Made by a program: the position numbers and the translations under genes
The notes under the pieces: model-generated
Databases searched by the model: none
Seen by the model: the letters and a program-made list of their open reading frames with translations, nothing else
What the model was told of the DNA's origin: nothing
Shown here: in pieces, positions 43,974 to 52,954 of the stretch
Layout of the letters: the number at the start of each line of letters is the position of its first letter
Position numbering within the stretch: position 1 is the first letter of the stretch
DNA from: an uncultured Bacteroidales bacterium
GTDB lineage: Bacteria; Bacteroidota; Bacteroidia; Bacteroidales; UBA932
Assembly (NCBI GenBank): GCA_944322605.1
Contig: CALUPD010000037.1
Location: 186,001 to 250,000 of the forward strand
DNA length: 64,000 bases
Direction: 5' to 3'

Positions 43974-45068
43974 ATGGAGAGTAAAAGGTATTGTGTAATA
44001 ATGGCAGGCGGAATCGGCAGCCGGTTCTGGCCGGTAAGCCGCAATTCCAGGCCTAAGCAGTTTTTGGACATATTGGGGACGGGAAGGACTTTTCTCCAGA
44101 TGACATTCGACAGGTTCTCCAGGATCGTTCCGGAGGAAAATATCCTGGTTGTTACTTCCGAAGCCTATAAGGAACTGGTAATGGGACAGCTGCCTTCGGT
44201 AAAGGAGGAAAACGTACTTTTGGAACCGTACAGGCGCAATACGGCGCCTTGCATAGCATATGCGATGTACAAGCTTGCGGAAAAATGCCCGGACGCCACG
44301 GTCGTGGTAGCTCCTTCGGATCATATGATCGCCAATGAGGATATATTCGAAGACACGATTTGCGGGGCGTTCGACTATGCTGCGGCCAATGACAGCCTTC
44401 TGACTCTCGGCATAAGCCCTACAAGGCCGGAAACAGGGTACGGGTATATCCAGTGCAATATGGGCAAGTTCAAGATAATAAACGGGCATACCGCATACAG
44501 CGTGAAGACATTTACGGAAAAACCCGACAAGGAACTTGCCAAAGTTTTGGTCGAGAGCGGGGAATTCCTTTGGAATTCAGGGATTTTCGTATGGAATCTG
44601 AAAGCTATTATCAAGGAATTCGAATTGCATCTTCCCGATATGGCGAAGCTTTTCGGGGGGATATCGGGGCATTACAATACTCCGGACGAGAAGAAATACA
44701 TCGACGACGTGTATTCTGCCTGCCAAAGCATATCCATCGACTACGGGATTATGGAAAAGACAGGCAATGCCTGGGTGTTCAAGGCTTCTTTCGGATGGTC
44801 GGACCTCGGCACATGGGATTCCCTTTACAGCTATTCCCAAAAGGACGATAACGGGAATATGATTAGCGGGCAGGTTGTCGGTTACGGGGTCAAGGATTCC
44901 GCAATCGTTTCCGTAAAGGGGAACAAGCTGGTTGTCGTGAAAGGCCTGGAAAATTTCATGGTGGTGGATACGGACGACGTCCTTATGATATGCCCTCGCA
45001 ATGCGAAGGATTTCAAGAACCTTATTACGGACCTGTCGATGACTCCCGAAGCCGGGAAATACCAGTGA
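43974..45068 (+). CDS. manC: Mannose-1-phosphate guanylyltransferase
   Basis: 364 residues, single-domain form without the isomerase half. Nucleotide-binding signature MAGGIGSRFWPVSRNSRPKQ at the N-terminus, FTEKPD and FLWNSGIFVW downstream. It makes GDP-mannose from mannose-1-phosphate and GTP, feeding GDP-fucose and mannose polymers of the surface. No capsule cluster lies next to it. Confidence 0.95.
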   Translation: MESKRYCVIMAGGIGSRFWPVSRNSRPKQFLDILGTGRTFLQMTFDRFSRIVPEENILVVTSEAYKELVMGQLPSVKEENVLLEPYRRNTAPCIAYAMYKLAEKCPDATVVVAPSDHMIANEDIFEDTICGAFDYAAANDSLLTLGISPTRPETGYGYIQCNMGKFKIINGHTAYSVKTFTEKPDKELAKVLVESGEFLWNSGIFVWNLKAIIKEFELHLPDMAKLFGGISGHYNTPDEKKYIDDVYSACQSISIDYGIMEKTGNAWVFKASFGWSDLGTWDSLYSYSQKDDNGNMISGQVVGYGVKDSAIVSVKGNKLVVVKGLENFMVVDTDDVLMICPRNAKDFKNLITDLSMTPEAGKYQ

Positions 45069-45152
45069 TCCCGAAAATGGGAATTTGTTTTCGGAGGATT
45101 GAATGACGTCTCTTAGGACGTGAATTATGAATTACATTTAAAACACTATATT

Positions 45153-46421
45153 ATGGATAACAAATTGTCTTTGAATATCCAGTCGGAAATTGGAAAGCTG
45201 AATGCCGTGATATTGCATAATCCGGGAGCGGAAGTGGAGAACATGACTCCTAAGGATGCTCACAGGGCATTGTATAGCGATATACTTAATCTGGAAATAG
45301 CCCAGGAGGAATACCGCCAGCTGGAAGGCGTGCTGAGCAAGGTCTCCAAGGTTTACAAGGTGCATGATCTGCTTGTCAGGGTGCTTGACGATATGGACCA
45401 GCGCGAAGCCTTGCTGAGAAAGATATGCGCCAACGAAAATGCTGCGGATTATTACGAAGAACTTTTTTCGATGGATTCGCGGCAGCTGGCAACGGCCCTG
45501 ATCGAAGGCCAGCCTGCAAGGATCAATACCCTTACTTCTTTCCTGAACGATGATTATTACGCATTGTATCCTTTGTATAATTTTTATTTCACAAGGGACG
45601 CGTCTGTCACGATCGGCAATAATGCCTTGATCTGCAAAATGGCGAACAAGGTGCGCGTAAGGGAATCCCTTATAATGGAAGCCATTTTCAAGGGATCGGG
45701 CGCTTTCGACTGCAATGTCATAAACGCCTACGATTTCAACTTTCCCGGCAATGTGCATATGGAAGGCGGGGACATCCTTATTGCGAGGGACGACATACTT
45801 ATCATAGGCAACGGATGCAGGACGAGCACTTACGGAATAGACGCCCTTGTCCAGAACATGTGCCGCCTGACCAAGAAAAACGGGGGAAAACGTCACGTGA
45901 TCGTGCAGCAGCTGCCTGACAAGCCGGAATCCTTCATCCATCTCGACATGGTGTTCACCATGCTCGATGTGGACAAATGCATGGTGTTCGAGCCTCTTAT
46001 CATGCATGATAACCAGTTCCAGACCGTGCATATGCAAATAGAGGACGGCAAGGTTACCGGAATAACAAGGGTGTCGGACATACCGGCTGCCCTGCGTAAA
46101 TTGGGAATGGACCTGAAGCCTGTAAAATGCGGAGGAAGCGAGGACGAGTGGTATCAGGAAAGGGAGCAGTGGCATAGCGGCGCGAACTTCTTTGCCATAG
46201 AACCCGGCAAAGTTCTTTCCTACGCGCGAAACATACATACGCTCAATGAATTGAACAAGAACGGATTCGAGATAGTCCGCGCATGGGACGTGATAGAAGG
46301 CAGGGCCGACTATGAAAGCCTCGGGAAATGCGTTATTACCATCGAAGGTTCCGAACTCCCTCGCGGCGGCGGCGGAGCAAGGTGCATGACGATGCCTTTG
46401 AGCAGGGAAGCGGTCAGATAA
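45153..46421 (+). CDS. arcA: Arginine deiminase family protein
   Basis: 422 residues from ATG 45153 (MDNKLSLNIQSEIGKLN); an upstream GTG at 45120 is in frame but less likely. Guanidino-modifying-enzyme motifs: NPGAEVENMTP, NFYFTRDASVTIG, HMEGGDILI and the C-terminal LPRGGGGARCMTMP with the nucleophilic Cys. It hydrolyses arginine to citrulline and ammonia. No ornithine carbamoyltransferase or carbamate kinase lies beside it, so it is not part of a visible ADI operon. Confidence 0.92.
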   Translation: MDNKLSLNIQSEIGKLNAVILHNPGAEVENMTPKDAHRALYSDILNLEIAQEEYRQLEGVLSKVSKVYKVHDLLVRVLDDMDQREALLRKICANENAADYYEELFSMDSRQLATALIEGQPARINTLTSFLNDDYYALYPLYNFYFTRDASVTIGNNALICKMANKVRVRESLIMEAIFKGSGAFDCNVINAYDFNFPGNVHMEGGDILIARDDILIIGNGCRTSTYGIDALVQNMCRLTKKNGGKRHVIVQQLPDKPESFIHLDMVFTMLDVDKCMVFEPLIMHDNQFQTVHMQIEDGKVTGITRVSDIPAALRKLGMDLKPVKCGGSEDEWYQEREQWHSGANFFAIEPGKVLSYARNIHTLNELNKNGFEIVRAWDVIEGRADYESLGKCVITIEGSELPRGGGGARCMTMPLSREAVR

Positions 46422-46503
46422 TGGCTTCCCTCCGTTTATGAAATATGATTACGGTTTGTTTCCTGCAATGCTGGTTTGCGGGAAAAACAAATAATGATGG
46501 AGA

Positions 46504-47532
46504 ATGAGAGAGCATATTGATAAACTATTCGAAATAATCGGCGGACTCAAGGCTTCTACGGTTCAGGAAGTCGAAGACGCCAGAGTGAAATTGCTTGGCA
46601 AAAAAGGCGAAATCACGAAGCTGTTCGAAGAATTCAGGACTGTTCCGGCAGAGCAGAAAAGGGAATTCGGGCAGATACTGAACAAACTGAAAACAGCTGC
46701 GGCTGCCAAAGTCGAAGAGCTGAGGCAGTCGGTGGACAGCAATCCTGAGAAAGGCGCGACGTCCATGGACATGACTATACCAGGGGACATATTCGAGCTC
46801 GGCAGCAGGCATCCTGTTTCGATAGTCAGGGAAGAAATAATTTCAATTTTCGACAAACTGGGTTATGTCGTTGCGGAAGGCCCTGAGATCGAGGATGACT
46901 GGCATGTGTTTTCCGCCTTGAATTTCCCTCCAGAACATCCTGCGAGGGATATGCAGGATACGTTTTTCGTCACTACGGGGAACGACAATCCTATTCTTCT
47001 CAGGACCCATACAAGTTCCGTGCAGGTAAGGTCCATGGAAAGCAGGCCTCTGCCCATAAGGATTATATGCCCGGGCCGTGTTTTCAGGAACGAGGCGATT
47101 TCCGCAAGGGCGCATTGCATCTTCCATCAGGTGGAAGGCCTGTATGTGGACAAGAATGTCACGTTCGCTGATTTGAAGCAGACGATTCTGCTTTTCGCGC
47201 GTGAAATGTTCGGCGAAAAAACGCAGATAAGGCTGCGGCCTTCATATTTCCCGTTTACCGAACCGAGCGCGGAGGTCGATGTGAGCTGCAATATCTGCGG
47301 CGGAAAAGGTTGCAACATTTGCAAGGGTACCGGTTGGTTGGAGATAATGGGTTGCGGAATGGTCGATCCGAACGTGCTTGAGGCGTGCGGCATAGATTCT
47401 AAGACATATAGCGGGTTCGCGCTCGGGATGGGCGTGGAACGTATCGCGATGCTCAAATGGCAAGTCAAGGACCTGCGCCATTATTTCGAGAACGACATAC
47501 GTTTCCTGAAGGAATTCTCTACGGCATTGTAG
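46504..47532 (+). CDS. pheS: Phenylalanine--tRNA ligase alpha subunit
   Basis: 342 residues. N-terminal coiled coil that grips tRNA (about 1-90), then the class II core: motif 2 FRNEAISARAHCIFHQVEG and motif 3 GFALGMGVERIAMLKW. A four-cysteine insert (CNICGGKGCNICKGTGW) is present. pheT, often adjacent in other phyla, is not next to it here. A terminator follows at once. Confidence 0.98.
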   Translation: MREHIDKLFEIIGGLKASTVQEVEDARVKLLGKKGEITKLFEEFRTVPAEQKREFGQILNKLKTAAAAKVEELRQSVDSNPEKGATSMDMTIPGDIFELGSRHPVSIVREEIISIFDKLGYVVAEGPEIEDDWHVFSALNFPPEHPARDMQDTFFVTTGNDNPILLRTHTSSVQVRSMESRPLPIRIICPGRVFRNEAISARAHCIFHQVEGLYVDKNVTFADLKQTILLFAREMFGEKTQIRLRPSYFPFTEPSAEVDVSCNICGGKGCNICKGTGWLEIMGCGMVDPNVLEACGIDSKTYSGFALGMGVERIAMLKWQVKDLRHYFENDIRFLKEFSTAL

Positions 47533-47571
47533 GAACGGTCCTTTCCGGATGATTCAAAAACAGCCGCCTTC

Positions 47572-47595
47572 TGCGTTTGCAGGGCGGCTTTTTGT
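47572..47595 (+). terminator. pheS terminator
   Basis: AGCCGCC (47572-47578) pairs with GGCGGCT (47583 onward in the + strand, loop extended by TTCTGCGTTTGCAG pairing), followed by TTTTT. Confidence 0.75.
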
Positions 47596-47612
47596 TTCGG
47601 GCCGGGGCATAC

Positions 47613-47639
47613 GAAAAAAGCCGTCGTTTCCGACGGCTT
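47613..47639 (-). terminator. Terminator of the tRNA-Gly(GCC) transcript
   Basis: GCCGTCG-TTTC-CGACGGC stem with six A on the + strand (six U in the minus-strand RNA), just 3' of the tRNA. Confidence 0.75.
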
Positions 47640-47645
47640 CAGTAG

Positions 47646-47718
47646 AGCGGAAAACGAGACTCGAACTCGCGACCCCAACCTTGGCAAGGTTGTGCTCTAC
47701 CAACTGAGCTATTTCCGC
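47646..47718 (-). tRNA. tRNA-Gly (GCC anticodon)
   Basis: 73 nt cloverleaf on the minus strand: acceptor GCGGAAA, D arm AGCTCAGTTGGTAGAGC, anticodon loop around GCC, T arm GCGAGTTCGAGTCTCGT, discriminator U as expected for glycine. CCA not encoded. Confidence 0.95.
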
Positions 47719-47728
47719 GTTGTGGATG

Positions 47729-47736
47729 CAAAGGTA
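47729..47736 (-). promoter_or_regulatory. Promoter -7 element of tRNA-Gly(GCC)
   Basis: TACCTTTG on the minus strand, 10 nt before the tRNA 5' end. Confidence 0.55.
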
Positions 47737-47901
47737 TATAATTTTTTTAAACCTCCAAAAAAAATATTATCTTTACAGAATATTGGAGGTTCGATGACTT
47801 TTTGCCGAAGACCTTTTTCATATTCGAAACAAGGCCGATGAGCGTTGCAAATAAATGCAGGCCATGGCCTTGGCATTTGTTGGACATTAATTTGAACGAT
47901 T

Positions 47902-49035
47902 ATGAAAAAGACATCGGATCTTTTAAAAATTTTCATGGCGTGCGCGGCTTTGCTTTCGCTGCCGTCCTGCGACAAGACTTCGGGCAATGGCGATCCGGAG
48001 AATGATTCTATTGTTTTCTCTATACGGGAAACTTCCAGGAACTATATTGTTTATGATGCCGCCCCTAATGACGCGGAGTCCGCTTATTTTGTCAATGTCC
48101 GTCCCGAATACCAGTTCTCCGTAAAGACGGAAGCGGAAATCGTTTCCGAGGATATGGAATCCATTAAAGGCGAAGACGGCGGCCTGGATTTTTCGAAACT
48201 ATATCATGGGACTTTGAACGGCGTAAAGGCTGAAGGCCTGTATTCGGATACGCAGTACCGTATTTACGGATTTTACGTAGACGAGCAAGGTGTCCCGTCA
48301 TCCGGCTTTTTCAGCAAGAAAGCCTATACCGAAAAAATCACGGGCGTTTCTTGCGAATATGCCGTGAGCGTCGAGCTTACGGGAGTCACGTCCGCAGATA
48401 TAAGCATATCTCCTTCAGACAAGGAAATAAGCTGGTATTGGACTCTCGCGACTGATGAAGAACTCGACGAATGCGATGGCATAGCTGAAATGTTCGTGAA
48501 AAACGAGCTGGACGCTTCCATAGAATATGACATGAGCCAAGGAATGGAATTCCGTGACGCTCTTTTGTCCAATGTGCATTTCGGGGATTTTTACAATTCA
48601 TTGAGCAGTCTGTTCGGGTCGACAAAGTACAACGTTCTGGTCTGCGCGGTCGATTACGAAGCGAATATCGCGTCGGGGATATATGAATATGAGTTCGAAA
48701 GCATGAGGGTCCCGATTTCCGGCAACGGGTTTACGCTTGACGTAAGGAATATCACATCAAGCAGCGCGGTCCTGCATATAGAGACTGTGAATGAAGATCC
48801 CTATACGTTCTTCGTTTCCCCGGGCGGACAAGGCTATTCCATAGAAGAACTTGTCGATTATTACATAGAGGATAACGGGATACTTATGAATACGGGATTG
48901 CTGGACATATACAAAGGGGATTATACGTCTTCTTTTTCCGGGCTTGATCCGATGACGGAGTATATCGTGATAGTTTTCGGCTATGAAGGAGGCCGCACGA
49001 CGAGCATTGAAACAGTGTCGTTTGTTACAAAATAG
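47902..49035 (+). CDS. Unrecognised lipoprotein, possibly Fn3-like repeats
   Basis: 377 residues. Signal peptide with lipobox SLPSC (Cys near 24). The mature protein appears to be three beta-rich segments of about 95-110 residues each, with recurrent endings of the type YSDTQYRIYGFYVDEQG, KYNVLVCAVDYEA and MTEYIVIVFGYEGG, which is the F/G strand pattern of fibronectin type III or similar folds. No catalytic motif. It faces two further lipoprotein genes convergently and may belong to the same loose family, which share the N-terminal phrase about a response and its 'YIVYDAAP'-like strand. Confidence 0.7.
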   Translation: MKKTSDLLKIFMACAALLSLPSCDKTSGNGDPENDSIVFSIRETSRNYIVYDAAPNDAESAYFVNVRPEYQFSVKTEAEIVSEDMESIKGEDGGLDFSKLYHGTLNGVKAEGLYSDTQYRIYGFYVDEQGVPSSGFFSKKAYTEKITGVSCEYAVSVELTGVTSADISISPSDKEISWYWTLATDEELDECDGIAEMFVKNELDASIEYDMSQGMEFRDALLSNVHFGDFYNSLSSLFGSTKYNVLVCAVDYEANIASGIYEYEFESMRVPISGNGFTLDVRNITSSSAVLHIETVNEDPYTFFVSPGGQGYSIEELVDYYIEDNGILMNTGLLDIYKGDYTSSFSGLDPMTEYIVIVFGYEGGRTTSIETVSFVTK

Positions 49036-49137
49036 CGGGCATGCATCTTAATGCTTGTCCGCAAAACGCCCATGGCTACGCAGGGCGTGAATGTCAGGTC
49101 CTGCATATTTATCCCGCGCCTGTGGGCTTGTTCCTCG

Positions 49138-49159
49138 AAAGCCGGATCGCCCCGGCTTT
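49138..49159 (+). terminator. Hairpin downstream of the 47902-49035 lipoprotein gene
   Basis: AAAGCCGG (49138-49145) pairs with CCGGCTTT (49152-49159). The T run after it is short, so termination strength is uncertain. Confidence 0.5.
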
Positions 49160-49199
49160 ATGAGTAAAAACAATAGAACTTCGCAAGAGCGGCCAGACG

Positions 49200-49237
49200 A
49201 AAAAATCCTAATGTGCGCCAGTACATTAGGATTTTTT
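49200..49237. terminator. Bidirectional terminator
   Basis: AAAAAATCCTAATGT (49200-49214) pairs perfectly with 49223-49237 (ends TTTTTT). It lies between convergent lipoprotein genes. Confidence 0.85.
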
Positions 49238-49261
49238 ATCTAAGAAAGCCTCTTTGGATTT

Positions 49262-49308
49262 TGACGTGAACCCCGAAAGTTTTTGTCCGACTTTCGGGGT
49301 TCACGTCA
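49262..49308. repeat. Perfect 19 bp inverted repeat with 9 nt loop
   Basis: 49262-49280 (TGACGTGAACCCCGAAAGT) is exactly complementary to 49290-49308. There is no strong U tract on either side, and a terminator already exists 25 bp away, so its role is open (operator, RNA stabiliser or second terminator). The rest of 49036-49423 holds no gene. Confidence 0.8.
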
Positions 49309-49423
49309 TTTTGAGACGGCCGGCCTCTTTTATTCTGTTTCCGTCCTGTGGTGGAATGCCGGGTTGCACGTATCGTCCGTATGGGCGGTTAGAGGTCCGG
49401 CATGTTCCGTTTCGGACCGGTGG

Positions 49424-50920
49424 TTAGTAGGACGACGGCTTGAACATGTCCAATGCCGGCGATTCTCCTTCGAACCAGCCTTCGAATGAAACGGTTTCCC
49501 ATGAATCGTTGAAATAGTTTCCTGTCACGTGGATAGTCCAGGCTGTGCCGTCGTAATCTATTCCGACATCGCATCCCATGAGGAAATATTGTGCGGAGTC
49601 CATATCCATCGGGTTGTCTCCCATGAATATATAGCAACCGTAATCACTGGCGAAAGCATAATTGCCTTCATCGAATCTTGCCGTTTCGCTAAGGAATTCG
49701 CACCTTAATCTTACTGAAAATTCATCGGGCGTTTCAGGAAAAAGGTCTATGTAGAGATAGTCGGCGCTCAATGATACTTCGGCGGAGGAGAATATGGTCC
49801 CGTTGCGCGGGTCGTCCGCATTCACTCCTTCTATCCGGCCGGAAAATGTTCCGGCAAATGCCCCGTCATAATAGGCTTCTTTCCCGTTTTTTGAGTATGT
49901 CCTGTCATAGGATTCCGCGAGGTTGAACGATATGGAGAATATGCCGTCGTTTTCTTCTACCGTTATGCTTCCTGAAGCGTATCCTATTTCCCAGTTTCCT
50001 GCGGAGATGGTAGCGTAAGCTTCATTTATGGATTCTCCTATCTTGTATTCCCCGGCAGGAAGGATATGATCGGGGCATTCTATCGAGATGAAAAGGGAGT
50101 TTATTCCGGAAAGCTGCCCTTTGCTCGTGCCTTCTGAAAAAATCAGTTCAAGCGTGTTTTCGTTCCATGCCGGCGTGCATGCCGCAAAATCGTAGTCGGC
50201 ATTTGCTTCCCTTAATTCGAATGCGTTGTCTATGCCTCCGGAAAATATGCCTCTGTATCCTTTTCCGTCTATGTCTCCTGATGAAGTTACGGACAATGCG
50301 TAAGTACCGCCTTCCCGCGATATGGAGAAAATGCTGCCTGCCGGTATTTCATTGTCCGGGCCGAGCAGGGCGGTTTGGCCGATCGGGTATTCTCCGGCTG
50401 CCGGCATGTGGCTGTTCTCCAAAATGCAATCCGCTTCGAGCATCGATATCGTGCCGTAGATGTTTCCTCCCGACAGTGTGAAGACTGCGCTTCCGTCTTC
50501 ATTGTAGACTATCGATGCCTTGGAGAATGTTTCTTCTGCAATTTCCGGTTGAGGTGCGGAAACGGCTGTTATGGTTTTACGGTCTGTCGCAATCTGTCCA
50601 GTCTTGGAAACGGCTGCGGCTGCTATAATGTAATCCGTATCCGGTTCGAGAGTCCTGACAATGGGCTCTTCAGCTATGAACTCTTCTCCGGCTGAAAGTA
50701 TTCCTTCTCCGTTTTCAGGTATTTCAGAACCGTACTTGGCGAATACGTAGGCGGCATCTTCGGCATTTTCCGTATGTATTTTTAAAAATAGCGAGTCTGG
50801 AGTCTGCCTTGTTATTTCAATGGATATTTCCGGTATTATTTCAGTGTCCTGTTTTTCTGCGCAGGATTGCATCGCCGAGGCAAGAATCAGGATTGCGGCT
50901 GTGAAAAAGTATTTTTTCAT
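49424..50920 (-). CDS. Unrecognised lipoprotein, paralogue of the next gene
   Basis: 498 residues. Lipobox AMQSC (Cys19). Early segment ISIEITRQTPDSLFLKIHTENAE-like strand pattern followed by a YIIAAAAVSKTG strand, as in an Fn3-like domain (about 30-125). Then two longer beta-rich repeats of about 180 residues, each with a phrase of the kind LPAGEYKIGES or MPAAGEYPIGQT. Similar phrases occur in 51054-52721 (LPEGEYKVDLS, LLADGTYQTI), so the two genes are paralogues in tandem. Function unknown; likely outer-surface. Confidence 0.75.
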   Translation of the reverse strand: MKKYFFTAAILILASAMQSCAEKQDTEIIPEISIEITRQTPDSLFLKIHTENAEDAAYVFAKYGSEIPENGEGILSAGEEFIAEEPIVRTLEPDTDYIIAAAAVSKTGQIATDRKTITAVSAPQPEIAEETFSKASIVYNEDGSAVFTLSGGNIYGTISMLEADCILENSHMPAAGEYPIGQTALLGPDNEIPAGSIFSISREGGTYALSVTSSGDIDGKGYRGIFSGGIDNAFELREANADYDFAACTPAWNENTLELIFSEGTSKGQLSGINSLFISIECPDHILPAGEYKIGESINEAYATISAGNWEIGYASGSITVEENDGIFSISFNLAESYDRTYSKNGKEAYYDGAFAGTFSGRIEGVNADDPRNGTIFSSAEVSLSADYLYIDLFPETPDEFSVRLRCEFLSETARFDEGNYAFASDYGCYIFMGDNPMDMDSAQYFLMGCDVGIDYDGTAWTIHVTGNYFNDSWETVSFEGWFEGESPALDMFKPSSY

Positions 50921-51053
50921 AATGTTTTATTTTATGGCAGACCTTTGGCGCGGAATGCCTTGACGGGCATTTGCCAAAAAGGTTGCCGGTCCTGTATTGT
51001 TCAAATGGAAGCACGCATCCCTGTCAGAACAGGATGCGTGCCGATGCCATGGG

Positions 51054-52721
51054 TCATTCCGGTTTTACTGATGAGAATCCGTCTATAGGCCCTGTGTATT
51101 TGGTGATGATTTTCCATTGGATTCCTGTTACCGTATTGGTCATTATGCCGTTGAAATTGAAGGTCCATTCGCCGGAAGAACTGTCATAGGACATGTCTAT
51201 CCCGCCTTCCGTCAGGCGGTAGTATTCTCCGTCTTCATTGTCGCCTTCGCCGAAGGATATGTACGACATTCCCGGCAGGAATTCTATTCCTCCTGCTTCA
51301 GGGTCGAGCGTTTCGGCAGCGTTTTCGGCATGATTCAGAAAATATATGCAGGTGTTGATATCTGCCGGCGTAGGCCTTGCAAAATATATCTTGCCGTAGT
51401 ATCCCCCCATATCTGCCGAATATCCGTATTCGGCTTCCGGCGGGGTCGAGCCGAGCGAATAATCGACCTGTTCCGTTATTATTTCCGGATCCGGGTCGAC
51501 CGGCCCTTCTCCCGGTTCTGTTCCCACGTATTGTATCGTGCCGTTGAATTCAGCCGAGAACGAGCCTCCGTAAATGACTTCAACGCCTGCGTATTTTTTA
51601 TAGTTCGAGTCGAAGGATTCCCGGAATTCAAGCGTGAACCTGTATTTTTCGCCGTCATGCGTTACCGATATGTTTCCTTCCTTGTATTCCAATGGCCATA
51701 CCCATCTGGTCTCGTCAAGATAGACTTTCGCCAGTTTTACGGTCCCGTTTCCTCCGGACAGGTCTACTTTGTATTCGCCTTCAGGAAGAGCCTGTTCCTC
51801 AAGTACGAATTGTATGGACAGCTGGCTTACTTTGTCGAAATCGGAAGTGCTTCCAAGAGGCACTTCAAGAGTGAATCCTCCTTCCGGATTTTCCGTCCAT
51901 TTTCCAGGACCGCTCATGTCAAGGCTGATGCCCGAAAGCGAGTATCCTTTGAGTTCGAATTCCGAACCTACTGCTTCGAATCCGCCGGTAAACCTGCCTT
52001 TTACATTTCGTCCGTCGGACAGCTTGCCTATGACGGTAATGTCTCTGTCAGAACCGGATCTGCCGATAGTTACCGACGCCCCTTTTTCGAGAGGATTGTC
52101 GATGTCCCCGTTCCCCTCCATGTCAAGCAGGTATGCCGGTGCTATCGTCTGGTACGTGCCGTCGGCAAGCAAATGGCTGTCCCCTTGCAATGCTCCGTTC
52201 TCCAATCCGTTTATCTGGACGGATAGCTTTCCGTAGTTGGGGCTTTCGAGGAGGTTGAATATGATTGTGCCGTCCTGCTGGTACACGACCTGCGCGCTGG
52301 AGAACGTTTCGTCTATCCCTTCTCCCTGCGGATCGTCCGGCGGGTTGACGGAAGAGCCGTCGATTACGTATTCTATTTTTTCAGAGACGGCGTTCCCGCT
52401 TTTGTTCGATACGGCCGCTATTATTGCGTATTTGACATTGCTTTCAGCTTCGACTTCGAATTCTATTTCCTTTTCGACAGGCAGCTTCGTCCCGTTTTTT
52501 ATTATTTCTTCTGCCGTGGAAGGAATGAATCCGCCGGCAGGAAGGTTAAGATATGCGCATTCTTCCGCGTAGGAAGTCACGATCAGGAATTTTGCCGAGT
52601 TTTCGGTTTGCGACAGCAGCCTCAGGGAAATCTCAGGTGACTGCGAAGTGTCTGTTTTTTCGCATGCGGACATGATGGCAGCAATTGCGCATGCAAGCAT
52701 GCATTTCCAAAGTGTTTTCAT
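51054..52721 (-). CDS. Unrecognised lipoprotein, paralogue of the preceding entry
   Basis: 555 residues. Lipobox AIMSAC (Cys20). An Fn3-like N-terminal domain (ISLRLLSQTENSAKFLIV ... VKYAIIAAVSNKSG, about 30-120), a Pro-rich linker (SSVNPPDDPQGEG), then two or three beta-rich repeats with the LPEGEYKV motif and DGEKYRFTLEF-type strands. A second acidic Pro linker (EPGEGPVDPDPE) precedes the last domain. Reads toward its paralogue 133 bp downstream. Function unknown. Confidence 0.75.
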   Translation of the reverse strand: MKTLWKCMLACAIAAIMSACEKTDTSQSPEISLRLLSQTENSAKFLIVTSYAEECAYLNLPAGGFIPSTAEEIIKNGTKLPVEKEIEFEVEAESNVKYAIIAAVSNKSGNAVSEKIEYVIDGSSVNPPDDPQGEGIDETFSSAQVVYQQDGTIIFNLLESPNYGKLSVQINGLENGALQGDSHLLADGTYQTIAPAYLLDMEGNGDIDNPLEKGASVTIGRSGSDRDITVIGKLSDGRNVKGRFTGGFEAVGSEFELKGYSLSGISLDMSGPGKWTENPEGGFTLEVPLGSTSDFDKVSQLSIQFVLEEQALPEGEYKVDLSGGNGTVKLAKVYLDETRWVWPLEYKEGNISVTHDGEKYRFTLEFRESFDSNYKKYAGVEVIYGGSFSAEFNGTIQYVGTEPGEGPVDPDPEIITEQVDYSLGSTPPEAEYGYSADMGGYYGKIYFARPTPADINTCIYFLNHAENAAETLDPEAGGIEFLPGMSYISFGEGDNEDGEYYRLTEGGIDMSYDSSSGEWTFNFNGIMTNTVTGIQWKIITKYTGPIDGFSSVKPE

Positions 52722-52885
52722 ATACTAAGCTTTTAATGTGTTGATAGAATTTGACGACCTTTTGCCGAAGTCCCAATTCGGATGTAATGTTAGCTATATT
52801 GTATCAAATATGCAAATAAAAATTATGATAATTAAAAATATTTATGCCGTACCCGCTTTTACGCGCTTTGCGGGTAGCATATACG

Positions 52886-52920
52886 GAAAACCCCGAGGCT
52901 TCAATGTTAAGCTTCGGGGT
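52886..52920 (-). terminator. Terminator of the triple-PepSY lipoprotein gene
   Basis: ACCCCGAGGCTT (52890-52901) pairs with AAGCTTCGGGGT (52909-52920); in minus-strand RNA it is followed by TTTTCC. It lies 35 bp after the gene's stop. Confidence 0.7.
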
Positions 52921-52954
52921 CTGTTCTGCATGAATGACAGGCTCTGTCCGGTTT

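Noticed and set aside
47481..47687. 68-residue minus-strand frame at the pheS end
   Set aside because: It is made of tRNA-Gly and terminator sequence.
51117..52226. 369-residue plus-strand frame opposite a lipoprotein gene
   Set aside because: Antisense shadow of the lipoprotein gene; composition dominated by Arg, Tyr, Phe and Val with no domain.
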